The notes: a model not told the origin generated them from the sequence alone. Positions 1 to 7,787 are shown, counted from the first letter of the stretch. The stretch is DNA of 12,283 nt from an uncultured Bacilli bacterium (GCA_944332105.1 CALVJI010000029.1:1-12283), one strand, 5' to 3'. A program made the numbers and translations.

Positions 1-1669
1 CTTCGTCATATCGAAGATCCGTACCAGGAGCAGTCGAAGTAGATAAATAGTAACGTAAGGCATCCGCTCCGTATTCTTTGATCACATCCATTGGATCGAC
101 ACCATTACCTAAGCTTTTGCTCATTTTCCGACCCTCTTTATCGCGTATTAAACCGTGAATATAACAATATTCAAAAGGTCTTTTGCCAGTAAAATGAAGG
201 CCTTGGAAAGTCATTCGGTTTACCCAGAATGGAATAATATCGTATGCTGTAACCAAAACGCTTGTTGGATAATATTTTTTATAATCTTCAGTATTCTTAG
301 GCCATCCTAATGTACTAAATGGCCATAAAGCACTGGAAAACCAAGTATCTAAGACATCTGGATCTTGAACCCATCTTTCTTCTTTAGGAGCTTCCATTCC
401 AACATATACTTGATCATCTTTATACCAAGCTGGAATTTGATGGCCCCACCACAATTGTCTTGAAATGCACCAATCGTATGTTATTTCCATCCAATGGTTC
501 ATAATTTTTTCATAACGAGCAGGTAAAAATTTTACTTTTGTTTCTTTGTTTTTTTGGTTTTCTAATACTTTGTCTGCCAATGGACGCATTTTAACAAACC
601 ATTGTTTGGATAAGTAAGGTTCTACTAAAACGTCTGTTCTCTCGGAATGTCCAACACTGTGAATGATTTTCTCGGTTTTTAATAAATAGCCTTTTTCTTG
701 TAGTTCGGCAACTAATTTTTCACGGCAAGTAAAACGATCGAGGCCTTCATAGTGTAAAGCATTTTTATTCATCGTAGCATCTGGATTGATGACTACAATT
801 TTCTCTAAGTTATGGCGCAATCCTACTTCGTAGTCATTTGGATCGTGACACGGAGTAATTTTTACACAACCGGTACCTTTTTCTGGATCGGCATGTTCAT
901 CTGCGATTACTAAAACTTCACGATTTACAATCGGAACAAGCACTTTTTTACCAATATATTTTTGATATCTTTCATCATTTGGATTTACAGCAACGGCAGT
1001 ATCGCCAAACATTGTTTCTGGACGTGTGGTCGCGATATCCAAATATTCGTCACTGTCGATAAAAGGATATTTAATATGGTAAAAGGCTCCTTCAACGTCT
1101 TTATAAATTACTTCTTCATTTGATAAAGCTGTTTTAGCAAGAGGGTCCCAGTTAATCATTCTTTCGCCACGATAGATTAATCCTTCTTCATAGAGTTTTA
1201 CAAAAACTGTACGAACAGCTTCACTTAAACCTTCGTCTAAAGTAAACCGCTCTTTAGAATAATCTAGACTAAGGCCTAATTTAGCCCATTGCTTATGAAT
1301 ATTTTCAGCATATTCATCTTTCCAATCCCAGGCGATTTTCAACCATTCTTCACGACTCATACTGCGAGGATCTATCCCCTCTTCACGAAGCTTTTTGTCA
1401 ACTTTGGCCTGAGTAGCAATGCCAGCATGATCCATTCCTGGAATCCATAACGCATCAAAACCTTGCATTCTTTTGTAACGAATTATAATATCTTGAATTG
1501 TCGTGTCCCAAGCGTGTCCTAAATGCAGTTTGCCTGTAACATTAGGTGGTGGAATCACAATGCAAAAAGATTCGCCTTTGTTTTTGCCACTTTGAAATAA
1601 GCCCGCTTGTTTCCAACTCTCGTATTTATCTTGTTCTACTTCGGCATGATTATATTTTTTATCTAACAT
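1..1669 (-). CDS. valS: Valyl-tRNA synthetase, 3' end outside the window
   Basis: Class I aminoacyl-tRNA synthetase that attaches valine to tRNA-Val in the cytoplasm. The first 556 residues are present and the gene runs off the left edge (family members are about 870-950 aa). The HIGH motif reads HLGH at residues 49-52, just after [10 protein letters not shown], and the KMSKS motif is exact at residues 515-519 (bases 113-127), followed by LGNGVDP. Between them lie the editing (CP1) domain, with [13 protein letters not shown] and the DPNDYEVG stretch, and the catalytic-core residues [10 protein letters not shown]. The ATG at 1669 overlaps the end of the upstream gene by 11 bp, with GAGGG about 9 nt upstream inside that gene, so translation is probably coupled. 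Expression is expected to depend on the T-box leader at 2190-2396 through the intervening gene. Assignment is secure. No frame disruption is seen. Confidence 0.98.
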   Translation of the reverse strand, partial: MLDKKYNHAEVEQDKYESWKQAGLFQSGKNKGESFCIVIPPPNVTGKLHLGHAWDTTIQDIIIRYKRMQGFDALWIPGMDHAGIATQAKVDKKLREEGIDPRSMSREEWLKIAWDWKDEYAENIHKQWAKLGLSLDYSKERFTLDEGLSEAVRTVFVKLYEEGLIYRGERMINWDPLAKTALSNEEVIYKDVEGAFYHIKYPFIDSDEYLDIATTRPETMFGDTAVAVNPNDERYQKYIGKKVLVPIVNREVLVIADEHADPEKGTGCVKITPCHDPNDYEVGLRHNLEKIVVINPDATMNKNALHYEGLDRFTCREKLVAELQEKGYLLKTEKIIHSVGHSERTDVLVEPYLSKQWFVKMRPLADKVLENQKNKETKVKFLPARYEKIMNHWMEITYDWCISRQLWWGHQIPAWYKDDQVYVGMEAPKEERWVQDPDVLDTWFSSALWPFSTLGWPKNTEDYKKYYPTSVLVTAYDIIPFWVNRMTFQGLHFTGKRPFEYCYIHGLIRDKEGRKMSKSLGNGVDPMDVIKEYGADALRYYLSTSTAPGTDLRYDE

Positions 1670-2189
1670 TTCCTTTTTCCCTCTCTTCTACTCCTTTTTT
1701 CTGATGATGAAGAATTGCTGCTTCTAACTTTTTATACACTTCTTGATATGCAACTGTAGGCGGTACATTTTCAAACTCACTGCTATCACATTTTTCAAAT
1801 TGTAATAAGCCATTGTCTGTAAAATAGGTCATATAGCAAAGAATTCTTTCTTGGCTTTCTTTAAAATGTTCTTTTAAATATTCTTGATGTTGTTCGGTTA
1901 TAAAGTTTGATAAAAATACAAAGGAAATACTTTCGCTTTCGTAAATTACGCTGAAGCCAATATGAAAAGCAATATAGCTTGCTCTCGTATTTACGGGCAC
2001 ACCATAATACCATGTTGCTTCAGGATACATTTTTTGTTCTAAAAAGGTTGAATATTCATTCCATGTTTCATCTGATAACATTTGATGTAATATTTCTTCG
2101 TGACTGTGTGATAAGTCTTCGACATAATCTTCTTCATGTTCTAAAATTTGATAAGGCGAGAGTACAATTACTCTTCTAAAGTCTGCCAT
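1659..2189 (-). CDS. Unrecognised 176-aa protein between valine T-box and valS
   Basis: I do not recognise this family. The start chosen is the ATG at 2189 ([10 protein letters not shown]), because GGGAGG lies 6-7 nt upstream. The open frame continues upstream to 2294, but that part is the T-box antiterminator and terminator. The product is acidic to neutral and looks soluble, with no signal peptide. A hydrophobic aromatic stretch at residues 71-95 ([13 protein letters not shown], then ISFVFLSNF) fits buried beta strands better than a membrane segment. The C-terminus (about 145-176) is a predicted amphipathic, charged helix. There are two cysteines (118 and 134) and several histidines near the N-terminus (18, 28, 30, 35), but no known catalytic motif. 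The stop overlaps the valS start by 11 bp. Because it is the first gene under a valine-responsive leader, a role tied to translation or valine supply is possible, but this is inference only. Confidence 0.82.
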   Translation of the reverse strand: MADFRRVIVLSPYQILEHEEDYVEDLSHSHEEILHQMLSDETWNEYSTFLEQKMYPEATWYYGVPVNTRASYIAFHIGFSVIYESESISFVFLSNFITEQHQEYLKEHFKESQERILCYMTYFTDNGLLQFEKCDSSEFENVPPTVAYQEVYKKLEAAILHHQKKGVEEREKGNVR

Positions 2190-2396
2190 TTTTATCCCTC
2201 CCAAAATAAAAAGAATGATACCAAAGGAGTCTACTTTGATAGACGGTACCATCCTTATTTTTTCTCTTTTTGATAATGCAGTACCCTGCAACAAAGCTCC
2301 CTTGCAACCTTCGAAAAAGTTTTTTACTTATTTGCACCAACCATAAGCTCTCTTTAAAAAAGTCTTTTTCTACTCCTCAAGTTCAACGCTTTTATA
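2190..2396 (-). ncRNA. T-box riboswitch leader, valine-type
   Basis: cis-acting leader that reads uncharged tRNA and decides between transcription read-through and termination. Stem I spans about 2392-2293. Its base AAAGC/GCUUU (2388-2392 with 2293-2297) is followed by a kink-turn with UGA and GGA. Next is the S-turn loop, with AGUA at 2371-2374 opposite GAA at 2310-2312, then a 7-bp GAAAAAG/CUUUUUC stem. An AGAGAG bulge and the distal hairpin CUUAU-GGUUGGUGCAA-AUAAG (2327-2347) complete it. One base after GAA is GUU (2306-2308), a valine codon followed by a purine, as expected for the specifier. The T-box core AAGGAUGGUACCG is at 2244-2256. Its UGGU matches an A discriminator base, as in tRNA-Val. 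The downstream genes agree. The specifier is inferred by position and could be off by one base. Confidence 0.95.
2203..2256 (-). terminator. T-box antiterminator/terminator switch
   Basis: Two mutually exclusive folds can be drawn. In the antiterminator, AAGGA (2252-2256) pairs with UCCUU (2224-2228), leaving UGGUACC as the tRNA-acceptor bulge above which GUCUA pairs with UAGAC (2240-2244 with 2229-2233). In the terminator, GGAUGGUACC (2245-2254) pairs over 10 bp, with two G·U pairs, to GGUAUCAUUC (2213-2222), and is followed by UUUUUAUUUU (2203-2212). The same GUCUA/UAGAC hairpin caps both. Uncharged tRNA-Val should favour the antiterminator. The Shine-Dalgarno GGGAGG begins right after the U tract. 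Confidence 0.93.
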
Positions 2397-2401
2397 TGTC
2401 T

Positions 2402-2430
2402 ATTTTACTTAATTTTAAAATACTTTGCAA
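2402..2430 (-). promoter_or_regulatory. Promoter of the T-box/valS operon
   Basis: On the minus strand TTGCAA (2425-2430) and TAAAAT (2402-2407) are separated by exactly 17 nt. Transcription should begin near 2394-2396, just before Stem I. The -35 box begins 7 bp beyond the stop codon of the preceding gene, and no terminator lies between them. Confidence 0.72.
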
Positions 2431-2436
2431 CCTTTT

Positions 2437-3408
2437 TTAACTTAAATTGATTGTTTCTCGCACATTGCCGTTTATGGAAATAGCTAAGCGATTATTTGTA
2501 TCAATCGCGGTGATAACTTCGTCTTCATCCGTCACTTCATATGTATCGCTGATGATTTCATTGTTTGCTGGATCATATACGTAGAAATAATTATCTTGCG
2601 TAAAGCAATTCACATATCTGTCTGTGAAAGACAAACGCTTAAAGTTTGTATTTACAACAGGGGTATTGTTATAATCGACAAGATGATAAATTTCGGCATT
2701 TACTTGGGTGATGATATAAGTCCCTGTGTAATCTATTATCGGTTCATGAATATCTTCTGTTAAAACTGCTTCATTACGATCAATGATATGCCAAACGCCA
2801 TTTTGTAAGGTGATGAAATAATCAGCAATTAACTCGCCATTCTCATCGGTATCGTCTTTTAAACCAATAAAATCATAATTAAAAGGAATGGCAACTGTAA
2901 AGTCATCGTCGAGCTCTATAATGCCGTATTTATTGCTTTCGTTGACAGCAATTATGAGATTGTCAACAATCCCTACGCTGTAGTCATTAACTGAAGTATA
3001 CATTGAGTCTTTGTATGCTAAATTATTTGTAATATCAAAGAGGAAAGTCGATGTATCTGTTAAATCGTTTGTATCTCTTATAAGAGCAAAGCGGTTATTA
3101 AACATCGGAATTGCTCTTCCTGTTTCCGTTTGATGATAATTAATACCGTAGCTACTGTCTGTCACTGTACTTGAAGCATAGCCACAGATCGTATTTTCAC
3201 ATTCATAAGTTCCCAGTAAAGTTTCATTTTCATCATAAAACCAAAGTTTGTTATCAAAATAAAATAATTTACCGGTATTTTCTGGCGCTGGTGGCTCCGT
3301 TGTTGCATCTAGAATCTTAAAATAAATACCCGCGGCAGATAAAGGAACAAAGATAACGAGTAAGACAATAATCGTTATCAAAGCCCCTTTTTGAATTTTA
3401 GGATTCAT
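2437..3408 (-). CDS. Membrane-anchored WG-repeat-like protein, one module
   Basis: 323-aa protein with an N-terminal hydrophobic segment (about residues 9-30, after the basic MNPKIQK) that should act as an uncleaved signal anchor, placing the rest outside the membrane. The extracytoplasmic part is one copy of the module seen twice in the upstream gene. It starts with GKLFYFDNKLWFYDE and LLGTYEC, with a cysteine pair at 70 and 75. It also contains a WG-like repeat at about 160-183 (KYGIIEL, then VAIPFNYDFIGL), where beta-strand repeats alternate with acidic turns. The start at 3408 is chosen for AGGAAGAG just upstream, and it overlaps the previous gene by 11 bp, which suggests translational coupling. 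A start at 3423 is possible. WG repeats (PF14903-type) have poorly defined roles, perhaps ligand or protein binding. A shared envelope function with its paralogue is inference. Confidence 0.85.
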   Translation of the reverse strand: MNPKIQKGALITIIVLLVIFVPLSAAGIYFKILDATTEPPAPENTGKLFYFDNKLWFYDENETLLGTYECENTICGYASSTVTDSSYGINYHQTETGRAIPMFNNRFALIRDTNDLTDTSTFLFDITNNLAYKDSMYTSVNDYSVGIVDNLIIAVNESNKYGIIELDDDFTVAIPFNYDFIGLKDDTDENGELIADYFITLQNGVWHIIDRNEAVLTEDIHEPIIDYTGTYIITQVNAEIYHLVDYNNTPVVNTNFKRLSFTDRYVNCFTQDNYFYVYDPANNEIISDTYEVTDEDEVITAIDTNNRLAISINGNVRETINLS

Positions 3409-5728
3409 TATCTCTTCCTTCATCCCCTTCTTCAGCAGGTTTATCGTTATCATCTGTCGTTTGTTTTTCTTTTGGGAAACCAACCGCTTTTGTATAAGTA
3501 TTATTTGAATTACCAATTTCTACATATACGTAATCTTCATCAAAAGTAACCCGGAAAGCTTTAGTACCACTGCCATAGTAGTTATCAATATTTAAAGCTA
3601 AGCCTGATTCTCCTTCTTCCGTAATTGTAATTTCGTTGTTTTCATAATCAAAGACATGAACTTTTTTATTTAAAACAGCAGCATAGTAGCCATCATACAA
3701 TTCAATATAATTATAAGCAGTAGATGAAACTTCATCTGTGAAAGTATGAACAAAGTATGTATCGTTGGCATAGGTTTTTAAATACCGATGATTATCGTCC
3801 ACGATTAGATAGTCTACTATACGACCCACTTTAGTTGCGCTGACATCTTTACCCGTTAAATCATATAAAGTAAATCCTTCGTCATTTTCCACTACGTAAT
3901 AATCACCTAAACGTTTAATACTGTTATATTCAAATGGAATAATTGGCACAACACCTTCTAAAGTGATATTTGCAACACCAAATTTTCCAGAATTTTTTGA
4001 CTGAGCAATAAAGTATACATTGTTTGTATTGACAAAATTAAGACTAGAAGTATTGGTGTAAGATGAAGTATCTACATGTTCGTAGTTTGCAAGTTTTTTG
4101 TTATTCGTCAAATCATATAAATTAATTTCTTCCCCATCAGCAATAAAAATGAATTCTCGATTAATTAAAGGAATGGCACCTAAATTACTCTGTTCATCTA
4201 CTTCTTTTGTGTTACCTGTTGTCTCACGATAGAAAGAATCTGTAGCTAATTTACAATTAGATAATTCTGTTGTTTCTGCAGTAATTTCATTACGATTGGT
4301 ACAAGCATAGCTACCTAAAAGATTTTCTTTAGCTTCATCTTCATAGAAATAAAGATGACCATTAAAATAGCTCATAAAGGCTAAGTTTTTAGAAAAGTTT
4401 CCTTCTAATAAATTAATTGATTTATTTTCATAGTCTTCCCCATCATAAATATTGATGTTTAAGATATTATCTGTTAAAGAATAATCAAAAGCTTTTGTTG
4501 TTTTAGTTAAACGATAATCTTCATAAGTCTCAACTGGGTCATAGCTACTATTTTTTAGAGCATAGCCTTCACTGTGCATTTTGTTGCCCTCATAATCTGT
4601 AACATATAATGAAGCATTTTCTACAGCGATCATGTAATTATCTAAAAGCGCGATATAATCGTAATTGCCAGAATTTAATTCCACTGCATCATAATTATAT
4701 ACATGATATTTGTTGCTAGCGTCTTTGGTGACAACATGTGTAGCGTTTCCACTCACTATTGGCGAAGTAAAGGCTTTTGTTAAAATCCGGTTTTGAATAT
4801 CTGTTAAATATGAATTATTATCTTTCGTAACTGTTAAAAGATTTAACTCACTTTGATTTGGCAATAAAGAAAGGGCATCATAATTGTAAGGTACAACAGT
4901 AACTAAGCCACTCTCTGTAAAGACCTCTAGGCCATACATGCTTTCTTCATTTTTTAAAACAACATAGTTTTCATATTCGTCGTAGGCTTTAACGGCAAAA
5001 ATAGTTTTAATCGTTTGATTTTCTTGTAAATCATAGATGTGAATACTTTGATCTGTATCATTGGCATGATCTGTTATAAAAGCATACCGTTTTAAATAGA
5101 TTGGTGCTTGAAGCTTTAAAGGATTACCATCTTGGTCTTCTTTTTTTGTACCAGAAAGAGTTTCCTCACTGCTTAGATAAGCTACCGCACATTGATTTTC
5201 GTTTTTGTTTTCACATTCATATCTTCCTAGCTCGGTGTCACCATCTAAAAAGACTAGTGAACCATTTTCATAACGATAGTTATTCATTTCAATAATGACA
5301 TCTGGTTCGTCTGGCAATGCTGGTTCAGGATTTTTTCTCAAAAGAAAGAATAGGCCAACTCCTAGTAAAATTAAGAGTACTATGCCACCACAAATAATGG
5401 CAATTTTTTTCTTTTTATCTAATTTTTGCCAAAAAGCTGCGATTTTTTTAAAAACATTCTTTTCTTTTTCAGTTTCTTCTTCCTCTTTTTTATTTTCTTG
5501 TTCTTTAGTCATTTCTTCTTTGGTGTCCACGACTGTTTTAAAGATTAAATCAGCGTCGTTTAATCCTTCATCAAAATCTTCTTGATATTCATTTTCAATG
5601 CTATTTAAAGCTTGGGCTGATAAATCTTTTAAAGTTTGCAGTTCTTTTGTTGTTTCACCTTCTTGTTCTTCTTCTGTTAATTGTTCGATTTTTTCATCAT
5701 CTTGATGGTTTAACTCATTAAAATCCAT
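3398..5728 (-). CDS. Single-pass membrane protein, two WG-repeat-like modules
   Basis: 776 aa. Residues 1-90 are very acidic (many Glu/Asp, then KEEEETEKEK), and residues 91-108 are basic (FKKIAAFWQKLDKKKK). One membrane helix lies at 109-130, after which the chain has a Pro/Asp linker (133-145). By the positive-inside rule the acidic part is cytoplasmic and the large C-terminal part extracytoplasmic. That part is two homologous modules, about 148-440 and 449-740. Each opens with a tyrosine-rich strand, an LG-Y-C element and a second cysteine (C172/C180 and C476/C492). Each carries one clear WG-like repeat (264-289 and 581-607, with VVPYNYD and IIPFEYN) and ends with a TKAF strand. The tail (752-776) is charged and disordered. 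ATG at 5728 is preferred over GTG at 5737 because GGGAG would touch the GTG. No enzymatic motif is seen. A beta-propeller-like fold is plausible. Confidence 0.87.
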   Translation of the reverse strand: MDFNELNHQDDEKIEQLTEEEQEGETTKELQTLKDLSAQALNSIENEYQEDFDEGLNDADLIFKTVVDTKEEMTKEQENKKEEEETEKEKNVFKKIAAFWQKLDKKKKIAIICGGIVLLILLGVGLFFLLRKNPEPALPDEPDVIIEMNNYRYENGSLVFLDGDTELGRYECENKNENQCAVAYLSSEETLSGTKKEDQDGNPLKLQAPIYLKRYAFITDHANDTDQSIHIYDLQENQTIKTIFAVKAYDEYENYVVLKNEESMYGLEVFTESGLVTVVPYNYDALSLLPNQSELNLLTVTKDNNSYLTDIQNRILTKAFTSPIVSGNATHVVTKDASNKYHVYNYDAVELNSGNYDYIALLDNYMIAVENASLYVTDYEGNKMHSEGYALKNSSYDPVETYEDYRLTKTTKAFDYSLTDNILNINIYDGEDYENKSINLLEGNFSKNLAFMSYFNGHLYFYEDEAKENLLGSYACTNRNEITAETTELSNCKLATDSFYRETTGNTKEVDEQSNLGAIPLINREFIFIADGEEINLYDLTNNKKLANYEHVDTSSYTNTSSLNFVNTNNVYFIAQSKNSGKFGVANITLEGVVPIIPFEYNSIKRLGDYYVVENDEGFTLYDLTGKDVSATKVGRIVDYLIVDDNHRYLKTYANDTYFVHTFTDEVSSTAYNYIELYDGYYAAVLNKKVHVFDYENNEITITEEGESGLALNIDNYYGSGTKAFRVTFDEDYVYVEIGNSNNTYTKAVGFPKEKQTTDDNDKPAEEGDEGRDNES

Positions 5729-5754
5729 CCTAGTCACTCTCCCTACTCTACCTC

Positions 5755-5783
5755 ATTATACCAACAAGTATTTTATTTGACAA
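5755..5783 (-). promoter_or_regulatory. Strong promoter of the WG-repeat operon
   Basis: On the minus strand TTGTCA (5778-5783), a 17-nt spacer and TATAAT (5755-5760) are present, with TGG before the -10 giving an extended -10 element. Transcription would begin about 5748, roughly 20 nt before the ATG, and the transcript carries GGGAGAG ahead of the start. Confidence 0.85.
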
Positions 5784-5874
5784 GCTATATTTTGTGCTTC
5801 AGATGTCTCCTTTGACGCACTTTTTAATGATAAATTATTGTTTGATTTGTATTTTCAAAAAAATTGTTCTTCAT
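5784..5874. other. Divergent intergenic spacer, no gene seen
   Basis: AT-rich region between the two divergent promoters. I see no open frame, RNA structure or clear operator. A minus-strand AAAGGAG near 5807-5813 has no usable start codon and frame behind it. Confidence 0.4.
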
Positions 5875-5905
5875 TTAACATATTTTTCTAAAAAAATGCT
5901 ATGAT
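5875..5905 (+). promoter_or_regulatory. Promoter of the DUF192 gene
   Basis: TATGAT (5900-5905) is preceded by TGC, giving an extended -10. A -35 candidate TTAACA (5875-5880) sits 19 nt upstream, longer than ideal, so the extended -10 probably matters. The start would be near 5912, leaving a leader of only about 10 nt. This argues against the in-frame ATG at 5901, which lies within the -10 box. Confidence 0.6.
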
Positions 5906-5921
5906 GTTAGTAGGTGATACT

Positions 5922-6248
5922 ATGTATATAAAATTAAATAAACAAAATATTGAAGTGAAAAATGCTAAGGATTTCAAGACACGATTAATTGGTTTTATGG
6001 GGCAAAAGGATATTAAAACTGGCATTTTATTTCCCAACTGTAAAGCCATTCATACCTTTTTTATGAAAGAAGAAATAGATGTTTTAGGCTTAGATGATAA
6101 TTATCAAGTCCTTTATATTTACCGAAGTGTTCCTAAAAATAAAATTGTTAAAATTAGTTCAACGCAGAAAAAAACGCATATTTTAGAATTACCTAAAAAT
6201 GCGAGTAAAGGCTTAGTTATTGGTTCTATTTTACACTTTAAAGAATAA
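5922..6248 (+). CDS. DUF192 family small protein
   Basis: 108-aa protein resembling DUF192 (PF02643). The N-terminal strand IKLNKQNIEVKNAKDFKTR is followed by the hallmark LIGFMGQKDI region (GLM-like), then GILFPNCKAIHTFFMKEEIDVLGLD. The last stretch corresponds to the family signature of aromatic-Met-Lys then a short hydrophobic strand and Asp. There is no signal peptide, so it should be cytoplasmic, whereas many family members are exported. Function of the family is unknown. The start at 5922 is chosen for AGGTGA a few bases upstream and because the upstream ATG would be in the promoter. It is the only plus-strand gene in the window. It is divergent from the WG-repeat operon, separated by 193 bp, and convergent with the small gene at 6238, sharing 11 bp at the stops. 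Confidence 0.85.
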   Translation: MYIKLNKQNIEVKNAKDFKTRLIGFMGQKDIKTGILFPNCKAIHTFFMKEEIDVLGLDDNYQVLYIYRSVPKNKIVKISSTQKKTHILELPKNASKGLVIGSILHFKE

Positions 6249-6495
6249 TATTTTCTTTTTTTAAAGAGTCTCCATATAAATTGGCAACACGTAGTAAAAT
6301 ACTATCCCAAATCATTTTTTCGTGGAGAATAATCCATTTATCAATCTCTGGATCGATATTACGATATTCTCCCATTTCTATTAATAGAGTACGTGCATGA
6401 GTAATAAAGTCCCAATCATTGGCTTGATTATATTTTAAAGTGAATAGTTCTTTTTTAGATTGAAGTTTTTCTAAAATAATTCTTGTATTTGTCAT
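6238..6495 (-). CDS. Unrecognised 85-aa protein coupled to obg
   Basis: Family not recognised. The ATG at 6495 lies one base after the obg stop (TAA-A-ATG), with GGAAAG about 6 nt upstream inside the obg end, so translation by coupling or reinitiation is likely. An in-frame TTG at 6513 is possible but overlaps obg and lacks a good ribosome site. The product is helical, charged and tryptophan-containing (DWDFITHARTLLIEMGEY, then DKWIILHEKMIWDS). It has no membrane segment, no cysteine and no known motif. It ends on a stop that overlaps the convergent DUF192 gene by 11 bp. The position suggests a product needed along with Obg, but this is inference. Confidence 0.72.
   Translation of the reverse strand: MTNTRIILEKLQSKKELFTLKYNQANDWDFITHARTLLIEMGEYRNIDPEIDKWIILHEKMIWDSILLRVANLYGDSLKKENIIL
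6240..6262 (+). terminator. Weak possible terminator after DUF192 gene
   Basis: AAAGAA (6240-6245) can pair with TTCTTT (6253-6258), followed by Ts up to 6262. The stem has only one G-C pair, overlaps the stop codon and lies in the convergent gene, so it is a weak candidate. Confidence 0.25.
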
Positions 6496-6496
6496 T

Positions 6497-7771
6497 TTAT
6501 TCTTTCCATTCAAAAATATAGTCTAGAATTTGCACTTCATCACCTGGTTTAGCACCTAAACGTTCTAATTCATCATCAATACCCATGCCTTTTAATTTGC
6601 GACCAAAGCGAATAACTGCTTCGTCTTCGGTAAAGCGAGTCATTTTAAAGAGTTTTTCGATTTCTTCTCCTTTTAATACCCATATGCCATCTTCTTTAGT
6701 AATGGTATATGGCTTTTCGTTTTGGAAACGATAGACAATTGTACTTTCATATTCATCGTCATTATAAATATTTTCGACTTTAATTTCATCTAGAGTATTA
6801 CGAAGATGAAGTAAGAGTGGTTCGAGTCCTTCTCTTGTCATCGCACTGATAGGAAAAATTTCTTTATCAGGATATTTTGCTTCAAAGCGTTCATAATTTT
6901 CTTTAAAGGAAGGCATATCCATTTTGTTTGCAACGATGATTTCTCTTTTATTTGCAAGAGTATCACTGTAACGAACGATTTCTTTACGAATGACTTCGTA
7001 GTCGTTTATCGGGTCTCTTCCTTCTGTACCGGCCATGTCAATTACGTGGGCAAGAATACGAGTTCGCGAGGCATGTTTTAAAAATTTGGTGCCAAGACCT
7101 ACACCCTCGCTTGCACCTTCGATCATTCCTGGTAAGTCGGCTAAAATAAATGTTCTTCTATCTTTTAATGTAACTACCCCTAAATTAGGGCTTAAAGTCG
7201 TAAAATGATAGGCAGCGATTTTCGGATTTGCTTTTGAAACAGAAGCAAGAAGCGTACTTTTCCCGACACTTGGCATACCTACTAGTCCTACGTCAGCAAT
7301 CACTTTTAATTCACATTTAATATATCTAATTTCTCCTGGTTCACCTAGTTCTGAAAATTCAGGGGCTGGTTTTTCATGAGTTGCAAAGGCAGTATTCCCA
7401 CGGCCACCTCTACCACCGTGAGCAATAATTGCTTGTTCTTTATCATGGGTTAAATCTGCTAGGACTAGTCCAGTATCTTCATCGTAAATCGTCGTTCCGG
7501 CAGGAACTTTAATAATGATATCCGGTGCGTTTCTTCCCCGCATATTTTTTCCTTTACCGTTTTCCCCTTTTTGTGCTTTCATGATTTTGTGATATTTTAA
7601 ATCAATTAAGGTCGTTAGATTGTTGTCTACTTCAAAAACAATGTCGCCACCTTTACCACCAGAACCACCATCGGGTCCTCCCATTGGCACATATTTTTCA
7701 CGCCTAAAAGAGGTACATCCATCTCCTCCTTTACCAGCAACTAATTTCATTTTTACTTCATCAATAAACAT
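6497..7771 (-). CDS. obg: GTPase Obg (CgtA)
   Basis: 424-aa essential GTPase of 50S ribosome assembly and stress signalling, of normal length. It has the glycine-rich Obg fold at about 1-158 (VAGKGGDGCTSFRREKYVP, GGRGGRGN), and the G domain at about 159-335. G1 is GMPSVGKST at 165-173, G2 TT at 191-192, G3 DLPG at 212-215, G4 NKMD at 282-285 and G5 SAM at 309-311. A C-terminal OCT domain (about 350-424) is typical of Gram-positive Obg. All switch and nucleotide-binding residues look intact. The start at 7771 is set by AAAGGAGG 8 nt upstream, which overlaps the stop codon of the ATPase gene in front. It is not in the usual rplU-rpmA-obg neighbourhood. Assignment is secure. Confidence 0.98.
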   Translation of the reverse strand: MFIDEVKMKLVAGKGGDGCTSFRREKYVPMGGPDGGSGGKGGDIVFEVDNNLTTLIDLKYHKIMKAQKGENGKGKNMRGRNAPDIIIKVPAGTTIYDEDTGLVLADLTHDKEQAIIAHGGRGGRGNTAFATHEKPAPEFSELGEPGEIRYIKCELKVIADVGLVGMPSVGKSTLLASVSKANPKIAAYHFTTLSPNLGVVTLKDRRTFILADLPGMIEGASEGVGLGTKFLKHASRTRILAHVIDMAGTEGRDPINDYEVIRKEIVRYSDTLANKREIIVANKMDMPSFKENYERFEAKYPDKEIFPISAMTREGLEPLLLHLRNTLDEIKVENIYNDDEYESTIVYRFQNEKPYTITKEDGIWVLKGEEIEKLFKMTRFTEDEAVIRFGRKLKGMGIDDELERLGAKPGDEVQILDYIFEWKE

Positions 7772-7779
7772 AAACTTCG

Positions 7780-7787
7780 CCTCCTTT
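7780..7787 (-). promoter_or_regulatory. obg Shine-Dalgarno within upstream stop codon
   Basis: AAAGGAGG is a near-perfect ribosome site with 8 nt to the obg ATG. Its first two bases are part of the TAA stop (7786-7788) of the ATPase gene, so ribosomes ending there are placed on the obg site. Confidence 0.85.

Noticed and set aside
2190..2294. In-frame extension of the 176-aa gene to 2294
   Set aside because: The extra 35 codons are the T-box antiterminator, terminator and U tract. The good ribosome site serves the ATG at 2189.
3409..3516. Upstream extension of the second WG-repeat gene
   Set aside because: It lies inside the first WG-repeat gene in another frame and would put a basic, non-signal stretch before the membrane segment.
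5101..5585. Plus-strand open frames opposite the WG-repeat gene
   Set aside because: They are antisense to a well-supported gene, are low-complexity (Ser/Phe rich) mirrors of acidic and lysine runs, and have no ribosome site.
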